From positions 1 through 64,000 of the forward strand of contig CABYCK010000004.1 of the NCBI GenBank assembly GCA_902517535.1: 64,000 nucleotides of DNA, read 5' to 3'. The notes below the pieces were generated by a model. That model worked only from the letters and a program-made list of their open reading frames with translations, did not search any database and was not told where the DNA came from. The first letter of the stretch is position 1; each line of letters begins with the position of its first letter. The stretch is from an uncultured Pelagibacteraceae bacterium. Lineage in GTDB: Bacteria > Pseudomonadota > Alphaproteobacteria > Pelagibacterales > Pelagibacteraceae. Positions 9,958 to 17,022 of this stretch are shown here, one piece after another. The position numbers and the translations under genes were made by a program.

Positions 9958-10484
9958 GTAATTTTGCCTAGAATTTTATCCTTAAAAACATAATGATGAA
10001 CAATCACCGCAAGAATGTGTAGAGCTACTAGAGCTAATAACAAATAATTAGCATAAATATGAACTTCATAATATGCATCCGCTAAAACGAAATTATCTTT
10101 TTTAAATCCGTATTTGAAAAATATAAAATTAAGTGTTTCTCCCATATAAAGTTTCTTTAGCATTCCAGAAGTAGTTATAGTAAAAATACTTAGATAAAGT
10201 AAAAAATGGTTGGCCTTTCCTATAAAGACTTGCCCTTTAAAATAACTTCTAGTTTCAGATGGACTTGGGTTAAAAAATTTCCAGATTAGTCTAAACAAAG
10301 TTAGATAGAAAACAGTTATACCCACCAGTATATGAATATTTTCAAGCTCAATTCTTTCATCAGAAAATTCAAGCCCTACTAGATAAAATCCAAAAGGAAC
10401 TTGTGTTATCAAAACAATAAATGTTACCCAGTGGAACAATTTGGCCAATAGTCCGTATTTATTTTTGCTGTTAAGAATTTTCAT
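9954..10484 (-). CDS. Cytochrome b561 family protein
   Basis: Four-TM protein with KLFHWVTFIVLITQVPFGF, HILVGITVFYLTLFRLIWK and C-terminal VALHILAVIVHHYVFKD. Confidence 0.87.
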   Translation of the reverse strand: MKILNSKNKYGLLAKLFHWVTFIVLITQVPFGFYLVGLEFSDERIELENIHILVGITVFYLTLFRLIWKFFNPSPSETRSYFKGQVFIGKANHFLLYLSIFTITTSGMLKKLYMGETLNFIFFKYGFKKDNFVLADAYYEVHIYANYLLLALVALHILAVIVHHYVFKDKILGKIT

Positions 10485-10502
10485 AAATAACTACACTAAC
10501 AC

Positions 10503-10985
10503 ATGAATTTAAAAAGCAATTTATTAAAATTAACATTCTCAATATTATTGGTCTTTTCTATTTTTTATACCTTTAATTTTGTCACAGAAAAAAAAAATGC
10601 TTTGGCAGATATTAACAACAAACAAATTGTCGAAGTTTTTAAAACACCTTCATGTGGATGTTGTTATGGATATGTTTTATTTTTAGAAGAAGAAAAATTC
10701 AAAGTAAAACAAACAGATATGAGGAGCCTTCATACAATAAAAAAAAAATATAATATTCCAGTAGAAATGCAGTCTTGCCATACTACTATTGTGGGTAATT
10801 ATTTTATAGAAGGTCATGTTCCCTTTGAAGCGGTAAATAAATTATTAATAGAACAACCTGATATTGATGGAATAGCTTTGCCTGGAATGCCGATTGGAAC
10901 ACCAGGAATGCCAGGTGATAAAGATGAACCCTATGTTATTTATCAACTTAAAGATGGAAAATCTTCTGTATTCATGAAGATATAA
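10503..10985 (+). CDS. DUF411 metal-binding protein
   Basis: KTPSCGCCYGYVLFLEEEKFKV, MQSCHTTIVGNYFIEGHVP, GIALPGMPIGTPGMPG: DUF411 hallmarks. Confidence 0.88.
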   Translation: MNLKSNLLKLTFSILLVFSIFYTFNFVTEKKNALADINNKQIVEVFKTPSCGCCYGYVLFLEEEKFKVKQTDMRSLHTIKKKYNIPVEMQSCHTTIVGNYFIEGHVPFEAVNKLLIEQPDIDGIALPGMPIGTPGMPGDKDEPYVIYQLKDGKSSVFMKI

Positions 10986-10990
10986 ATTTT

Positions 10991-11440
10991 ATGATACGAA
11001 GAATTAAAATAATAAAAATTTTTGTTATCATTTTTTCCTTAAACTTTCCTTTTTCTGCCAACGCACAAACTCTAGAAGAAATTATTAAGGGTAGAAAAGC
11101 AATGTTTAGCGAAAATTATCAGAATGCAAAAAAAATATCTATTTTATTAAAATCTAAAAAAATTGAAGAGGCAAAACCTTTAATGAAAAAAATTTCAGAA
11201 AATTATAAAAGATTATTAGATTATTTTCCTGAAAATACTAAAGAGGGTTTTAAAACAGAAGCACTACCCAGTATTTGGGAAAGCAAAGATGAATTTAATG
11301 CTTTAATGCAAAAAGCATCGGACGACATGATAAAACTTGTTAAAGCAATTGAAACTGCAGACAACCTAAAAACAATACAAAAAGAATTGATGTGGAGTAA
11401 TTGTACAGCATGTCATAGTAGATTTAGAGCGAAACATTAA
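10991..11440 (+). CDS. Cytochrome c' (c-556 type)
   Basis: Signal peptide, helical protein, C-terminal haem motif CTACHSRFR. Confidence 0.82.
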   Translation: MIRRIKIIKIFVIIFSLNFPFSANAQTLEEIIKGRKAMFSENYQNAKKISILLKSKKIEEAKPLMKKISENYKRLLDYFPENTKEGFKTEALPSIWESKDEFNALMQKASDDMIKLVKAIETADNLKTIQKELMWSNCTACHSRFRAKH

Positions 11441-11459
11441 TCTTAAAAAGTATTTAGCA

Positions 11460-11519
11460 ATCTAGATAAAGAAGCCAAAATTCCTTATCCACTTAATTCA
11501 ATAAATAATACTATTAATA
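11460..11519 (-). pseudogene. Decayed copy of the 40-aa ORF found at 12873-12995
   Basis: Reverse strand reads LLIVLFIELSG*GILASLSRLLNTF*, matching the intact LIVLFIELSGYGILASLSRFLSALSQ*. An in-frame TAA replaces TAT (11485-11487). Confidence 0.7.
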
Positions 11520-11547
11520 ATTAATAATTGATAATTATTCTATTATC

Positions 11548-12873
11548 TTATTTTATACTATCAACTATAACTGCAGCAATTTTAGAATAAGTTTCTGCAC
11601 TATAGTGCCCATATGTTCTGTGGGCAAAAAGTGAAATTGGGTCCTCTTCTTTAGTAAAAACTAAACTTTGTATATCTATTAAATTTATTTTATTTTTTTC
11701 TAATATTTTCAAAATTTGATCTTTCTTAAATAAATTTTTTTTAGATAAATTATGTTTTTTAAAAGTTTCCTTATCGGGAAGATAAACAAAATAAAAATTT
11801 GAGCCTTTTTTGTTAGCATAATTTTTGGCATTTAAAATTATTTCTTTAAAAAGAGAATCTACTGGCAAATTTAAACCTCTATCTAGGGCTAGTTTATCTC
11901 TTAATATTTTTAACCTTATAATTTTCTGAAATACATCTTTGTTTTTTTTGTCACCTATTGAATTTTTAGATAAAAAATTTTTTTTTTCTTTTATAATATT
12001 TTGTTTCAAAATATTATCAATTATTGATTGTTTTTCTTTTAGATTTTGAGAAAAATTTCTATCTAAATATTTAATTAAAATTTTATTTTTCTTTTCTTTT
12101 TTTAAATCATTTAAATCATTTCTTTCAAAATAAACCCAAAATATATTTTTTACTTTTATGTTTTTGGAATATTCTTTTAAAGATGCTAGTTCAATTAGGG
12201 GACCGTTTCCTGCCATGCCCAAAGTCAGAGTTTTTGATTTAGTTGAAAGCCTAATTTGGCTCGCAATATCCTCACCTTCTTTTACACAAGCTCCTTGTGC
12301 AAAAGAATCTCCAATAAATAAATTTTCAATCTCTGAGTTCCAATTGTTATCAGGATTGTTAAATCCAAATCTATCGCTTTTATACACGGAAAATTTTGGA
12401 CCTTCTTTGCAAAAAACGGTTGTAGCATTAGATACACCGCCTAGAGGAAAAAGATTTATATCGCCTTTGTTAAGAAAAATATTAGGTATGATTGAAGGAA
12501 AAGTGTTTTTATTTTTTTTATCCAACTGTTCTACCAATATCATTTTTTCACTTTTTAATGGTGTTTCTATTTTTTTTTCAGAAAATAAACTCATAAAAGA
12601 TATATTGTAAAATTTTACTATTTCGAACACATACAATAAAAGTAAAATTAGAATCCCTGAATTTATGAAAAATATTTTAAATTCTAAATTTAAAATTAAA
12701 ACAAAGATCCAAAAAATTAGTGCTAAAGAAAATATAACGTAGTATTTTAGATAATAATCTAATTGATTTGAATTATGAACAATTTCTGCTCTATAAAAAG
12801 TATAAACTAAAAGAGATAAAAATAAAAAAATAAAAATATAATTAAATACTTGAAAAAAAATATTTTTTTTCAT
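11548..12873 (-). CDS. SGNH hydrolase-like protein, probable polysaccharide acyl-modification
   Basis: N-terminal TM helices, then IGDSFAQGACVKEGED (GDS block) and C-terminal FAHRTYGHYSAETYSKIA (block V-like). Confidence 0.6.
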   Translation of the reverse strand: MKKNIFFQVFNYIFIFLFLSLLVYTFYRAEIVHNSNQLDYYLKYYVIFSLALIFWIFVLILNLEFKIFFINSGILILLLLYVFEIVKFYNISFMSLFSEKKIETPLKSEKMILVEQLDKKNKNTFPSIIPNIFLNKGDINLFPLGGVSNATTVFCKEGPKFSVYKSDRFGFNNPDNNWNSEIENLFIGDSFAQGACVKEGEDIASQIRLSTKSKTLTLGMAGNGPLIELASLKEYSKNIKVKNIFWVYFERNDLNDLKKEKKNKILIKYLDRNFSQNLKEKQSIIDNILKQNIIKEKKNFLSKNSIGDKKNKDVFQKIIRLKILRDKLALDRGLNLPVDSLFKEIILNAKNYANKKGSNFYFVYLPDKETFKKHNLSKKNLFKKDQILKILEKNKINLIDIQSLVFTKEEDPISLFAHRTYGHYSAETYSKIAAVIVDSIK

Positions 12874-12995
12874 TACTGTGATAAAGCACTCAAAAACCTA
12901 GACAAAGAAGCTAAAATACCATAACCGCTTAATTCAATAAATAAAACTATGAGAATGATTAAAATTATTCTTTTGTTTTTATAAAAAAATTCCAT
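12873..12995 (-). CDS. Small 40-aa single-TM protein, translationally overlapping the SGNH-like gene
   Basis: Absent from the ORF track. Reverse strand ATG at 12995 gives MEFFYKNKRIILIILIVLFIELSGYGILASLSRFLSALSQ*; its TAA overlaps the downstream ATG (TAATG). A diverged copy exists at 11460-11519. Confidence 0.65.
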   Translation of the reverse strand: MEFFYKNKRIILIILIVLFIELSGYGILASLSRFLSALSQ

Positions 12996-12999
12996 TTAA

Positions 13000-13428
13000 T
13001 TAATAACTATTAATATAATCTTTTAAATTTTTATTCTCTTCTTTAATTTTTGCAATTAAATGATTAACCACATCTCCAATGGATACAATTCCCAATAACT
13101 TGTTATCCTCCATAATTAAAATATGTCTAATTTTTTTTTCTGTCATTTCATCCATTAATTCAGTCACTGAAGTATTTAGATCACAAGAAATAATTTCTTT
13201 GGTCATTATTTGAGAAACAGATATGCTTAGATTAAATCTTTCTTTACAAATAAACTGGGCAATATCTCTTTCTGATAATATTCCAATTACTTTCTTATTT
13301 TTATCTACTACTGGCATGCAGCCAATTTTTTTATCTTCAAGTTTTTGGCTAGCTATTTTAATTGTATCTTGGTCGTTTAGAGTGAAACACTCCCTTTTGG
13401 ACATCCTGCTTACTAATTTTCCAGGCAT
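13000..13428 (-). CDS. CBS-domain protein (two CBS repeats)
   Basis: KIGCMPVVDKNKKVIGILSERDIAQFI and KIRHILIMEDNKLLGIVSIGDVVNHLI. Confidence 0.9.
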   Translation of the reverse strand: MPGKLVSRMSKRECFTLNDQDTIKIASQKLEDKKIGCMPVVDKNKKVIGILSERDIAQFICKERFNLSISVSQIMTKEIISCDLNTSVTELMDEMTEKKIRHILIMEDNKLLGIVSIGDVVNHLIAKIKEENKNLKDYINSY

Positions 13429-13486
13429 AAAAGTATTAAAGTTTATTTAAAAGTAGGAGTCAAATCACATTAAAAATATCAAATAA

Positions 13487-13512
13487 TGGTGCGGTCGGAG
13501 AGACTCGAACTC
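13487..13512 (-). repeat. Partial tRNA-Leu 3' end duplicate (T-arm, acceptor, CCA)
   Basis: tggtgcggtcggagagactcgaactc is identical to 15050-15075 in the intact tRNA-Leu. No matching 5' acceptor (cgaccgc) follows. Confidence 0.8.
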
Positions 13513-13599
13513 CTTGGGGCATTACCCGTTCCCCCACTAACCACAACACTTTTTCCAAGAGTAGACTGTAATGAGCACAATATCATCTCATTAAATAGT

Positions 13600-14940
13600 T
13601 TAATCTCTAAAATTTTGTCTTTTTCCTGAAAATGGTTTTCTTTTCTTAAAAAACCTTTTTTTAAAATCTTTTTTCTTTCCATTAAAATTTTTTTTAAAAT
13701 TAAAAGACTTGCTATTTTTTTCACTTTGACTCTCATGTTGTGTGCCCCGATTATCTCGTCTTTTCTTAAATCTATTTTTATTTCTTCTATCTTGTCTATC
13801 GAAACTATGTCCACCTCTTTTTCTTCTTCGTCTTTGATCTCTACCTGGTTCTGATCTGAAATTTGGATCTATTAATCTTTGAATAGCATTCCATTTTGCC
13901 CTATCTTCATTTCCAATAAAACTTAATGCGGAACCTTCAGCTCCTGCTCTGGCTGTTCTTCCAATTCTATGAATAAAATCTTCAGGCACCTGAGGTAAAT
14001 CAAAATTAATGACATGTTTTATTGCAGGTATATCTAAACCGCGACTTGCTACGTCTGTTCCCACTAATATTCTAAAATGATTATTTCTAAATGCTTTTAT
14101 AACTCGATCTCTTTTGTTTTGTCTTAAATTTCCATGAATTGCATCAGCATCATGATCATCGTGCTTCAATCTTTTAACCATCCTTTCGGCATTTCGTCTG
14201 GTCTTAACAAATATCAAAATAGAACCCTGTCTAGTGTAAATTTCTTTGATTAATTGATTATATTTATCTCCATCATTTACGCGAAGTACTTCTTGTTTAA
14301 TTTTTTCAATTGGAGTTGATGTAGAACCAACTGAAATTCTAACAGGTTGATTCAAATATTTTTCAGCTAGCCTTAGAATGTTACCTGGTAATGTAGCTGA
14401 AAATAATAAAGTTTGATGTTTTTTAGGAACTGTTTGAAGCACTTGATTAATTTGAGGCGTAAAACCCATATCTAACATTCTATCTGACTCATCGAGCACT
14501 AAAAAAGATGTATTGTTTAGTCTTAAAGTTTTTCGCTTAAGATGATCGTTAATTCTTCCAGGTGTACCGACGACTAATCTTGGATTTCTTCGCATTTGTT
14601 TTAATTGTTTTTGCATCGAGTCGCCACCGATTAATAGAGTTGTTCTAATATTTCCTCTTCCAATTAAATTATTTAAAGTTTGCATAACTTGTGTTGCAAG
14701 TTCTCTGGTTGGTGTAATTACTAACGCAGTTTCTTTTTTTGTCTTAAGTAAATGGTTTACTAAAGGAATGCCAAAGGCTCCTGTTTTTCCAGTTCCAGTT
14801 TGTGCAGTGCCTAAAATGTCTTTGCCATCTAATGCAATAGGTATAGCTTTAGCTTGAATAGGTGTTGGGGTTTTAAAATTAATTTTAGCTAAAGACTCAA
14901 AAAGAGTTTCTTCTAATTTCAAAGATAAAAAATTTTCCAT
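13600..14940 (-). CDS. rhlE: DEAD-box ATP-dependent RNA helicase, RhlE type
   Basis: AQTGTGKTGAFG, LDESDRMLDMGF, SATLP, HRIGRTARAG; Lys/Arg-rich C-terminal tail. Confidence 0.92.
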   Translation of the reverse strand: MENFLSLKLEETLFESLAKINFKTPTPIQAKAIPIALDGKDILGTAQTGTGKTGAFGIPLVNHLLKTKKETALVITPTRELATQVMQTLNNLIGRGNIRTTLLIGGDSMQKQLKQMRRNPRLVVGTPGRINDHLKRKTLRLNNTSFLVLDESDRMLDMGFTPQINQVLQTVPKKHQTLLFSATLPGNILRLAEKYLNQPVRISVGSTSTPIEKIKQEVLRVNDGDKYNQLIKEIYTRQGSILIFVKTRRNAERMVKRLKHDDHDADAIHGNLRQNKRDRVIKAFRNNHFRILVGTDVASRGLDIPAIKHVINFDLPQVPEDFIHRIGRTARAGAEGSALSFIGNEDRAKWNAIQRLIDPNFRSEPGRDQRRRRKRGGHSFDRQDRRNKNRFKKRRDNRGTQHESQSEKNSKSFNFKKNFNGKKKDFKKRFFKKRKPFSGKRQNFRD

Positions 14941-15049
14941 AATAGATTAATTATATTTAATTAAGCTTAGATATTAATGGCTCTATACCTTTAATTGGTC
15001 ACTAACAACACTTTACAATGATTCAAAAAAACACGTTTTCTTTACATTT

Positions 15050-15133
15050 TGGTGCGGTCGGAGAGACTCGAACTCTCACGGGAAACCCACACGCCCCTCA
15101 AGCGTGCCTGTCTACCAATTTCAGCACGACCGC
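15050..15133 (-). tRNA. tRNA-Leu(GAG)
   Basis: Reverse strand GCGGTCGTGCTGAAATTGGTAGACAGGCACGC-TTGAGGG-GCGTG...GAGAGTTCGAGTCTCTCCGACCGCACCA; 7-bp acceptor, encoded CCA, GAG anticodon, long variable arm. Confidence 0.95.
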
Positions 15134-15194
15134 ATATATAATGCGACAATAAATGAATGACAATTTTAGTTCAAGTTGATAGATTAGAATAAGT

Positions 15195-16184
15195 ATGTCT
15201 GTTCAACAACAAAGTTTACCAAACTCTGAAGAGATCTATAAAAAGATCTCTAAATTTATCCCTGATGCAGAGTGGAAAATTCATGCACCTTTAATTGAAA
15301 AAATTAATAAATTAAAAAGTCAGAAAAATGCAATAATCCTAGCACATAATTATCAAACACCTGAAATTTATCATGGAGTAGCAGATATTGCGGCTGACTC
15401 ACTCGCTCTTGCAGTTGAAGCTTCTAAAACTTCAGCGGATAAAATTATTTTATGTGGAGTTCACTTTATGGCAGAAACTGCAAAATTAATGAGTCCTACA
15501 AAAAAAGTTTATTTACCAGATATGGAAGCTGGTTGTTCTTTAGCAAGTTCAATCACTGGAAAAGACGTTAGATTGTTAAAAGAAAAATACCCTGGTGTTC
15601 CAGTTGTGTCATATGTAAATACATCAGCTGATGTTAAAGCTGAAACAGACGTTTGTTGCACCTCTGCTAATGCTGTAAAAGTTGTTGAGTCACTTAATGT
15701 TGATAAGGTTATTTTTCTTCCCGACCAATATTTAGCAGATTATGTTTCAAAAAATACTAAAGTTAAAATCATTTCATGGAAAGGAACTTGTATAGTTCAC
15801 GAACAATTTACAGGAAAAGAAATAGAAGACATTAAATCTCAAAACCCAGGTATTAAAGTTATTGCACATCCCGAATGTCCGCCAGATGTAATTAAAGCTT
15901 CGGATTTTGCAGGATCTACTTCTGGCATGGTAAAGTACGTAAAAGATAATCAACCTAAAAAGGTTATGCTTGTTACAGAATGTTCAATGAGTGATAACGT
16001 TGAAGCAGATAATCCAAACGTATCATTTATCAAACCTTGTAACTTATGTCCGTATATGAAGAAAATAAACTTAGAGAAAATTTTAGACTGTTTAGAGAAT
16101 GAAACAAATGAAATACTATTAGACGATAAAACTATCGAAGCTGCTCGAAAATCTGTAATTAGAATGACTGAAATTGGTCGTTAG
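15195..16184 (+). CDS. nadA: Quinolinate synthase
   Basis: AIILAHNYQTPEIYHGVADIAADSLALA and CNLCPYMKKI. Confidence 0.94.
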   Translation: MSVQQQSLPNSEEIYKKISKFIPDAEWKIHAPLIEKINKLKSQKNAIILAHNYQTPEIYHGVADIAADSLALAVEASKTSADKIILCGVHFMAETAKLMSPTKKVYLPDMEAGCSLASSITGKDVRLLKEKYPGVPVVSYVNTSADVKAETDVCCTSANAVKVVESLNVDKVIFLPDQYLADYVSKNTKVKIISWKGTCIVHEQFTGKEIEDIKSQNPGIKVIAHPECPPDVIKASDFAGSTSGMVKYVKDNQPKKVMLVTECSMSDNVEADNPNVSFIKPCNLCPYMKKINLEKILDCLENETNEILLDDKTIEAARKSVIRMTEIGR

Positions 16185-17022
16185 ATCAGTGCAAAAATTA
16201 AACCAAAAATATATTAACTCTGTTGTTAAAAAAGCTCTAGATGAAGATTTAAGACCTAAAGGAGATATTACAACCAATTTAATTAGTTTTAAAAATAAAA
16301 AATCAAAAGCAAAAATCATTGCAAAACAAAATGGTATTATTGCTGGACTAGACTTTTGTAAAGCAGCTTTCAAATTAATCGGGAAAGAAACAACTTTTAA
16401 AGCAAAAATAAAAGATGGAAGAAAGATTAAAAAAAATAAAGTTATTGCAGAAATAAAAGCTAAAACAAAAACGATTTTAATTGCAGAAAGGACTGCTTTA
16501 AATTTTTTAAATCATGCTTCAGGTATAGCTACCTTAACTAACCAATATGTAAAAAAAGTAAATAAAAAAACTAAAATATGCTGTACTCGAAAAACTACAC
16601 CAAATCTCAGGTTGTTAGAAAAATATGCCGTAACAAAAGGTGGGGGATATAATCATCGTTATAATTTAAGTGATGAAATATTAATCAAAGATAATCATAT
16701 AAGTGCTGAAAATAATTTAAAAAAATTAATCAAAAAAGCTATCAAAACTAAAAAAATTATTACTGTTGAAATAGAAAATTCAAAACAATTAAATAAAGTT
16801 TTAGGTATAAAATTTAAAAGAATTTTATTTGATAATATGCGTCCAAAACAATTAAAAAAATGTTTAAAAATTTGTAAAAATAAATATGAAACTGAGTATT
16901 CTGGTAACGCAACTCTAAAAAATATTAAGAAAATTTCAAATACAGGAATTAATAGAATATCAGTAGGAGCTATAACACACAGCGCCAAATCTTTTGATGT
17001 TAGTTTAGAATTATCTTCTTAG
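16174..17022 (+). CDS. nadC: Nicotinate-nucleotide pyrophosphorylase (carboxylating)
   Basis: LNFLNHASGIATLT, CTRKTTPNLRLLEKYAVTKGGGYNHRYNL; overlaps nadA. The TTG start is uncertain. Confidence 0.92.
   Translation: MVVRSVQKLNQKYINSVVKKALDEDLRPKGDITTNLISFKNKKSKAKIIAKQNGIIAGLDFCKAAFKLIGKETTFKAKIKDGRKIKKNKVIAEIKAKTKTILIAERTALNFLNHASGIATLTNQYVKKVNKKTKICCTRKTTPNLRLLEKYAVTKGGGYNHRYNLSDEILIKDNHISAENNLKKLIKKAIKTKKIITVEIENSKQLNKVLGIKFKRILFDNMRPKQLKKCLKICKNKYETEYSGNATLKNIKKISNTGINRISVGAITHSAKSFDVSLELSS

Noticed and set aside
12158-12610. 150-aa plus-strand ORF
   Set aside because: Antisense inside the SGNH-like gene, which carries the GDS motif in the other strand.
13487-13580. Two-piece (permuted) tmRNA acceptor fragment
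   Set aside because: Only about 60 nt remain before the CBS gene downstream, too little for a coding piece, and the terminal 26 nt are identical to tRNA-Leu.
13479-13814. 111-aa minus-strand ORF overlapping the rhlE 3' end and the orphan tRNA fragment
   Set aside because: Alternate frame of the Lys/Arg-rich rhlE tail running through non-coding sequence.
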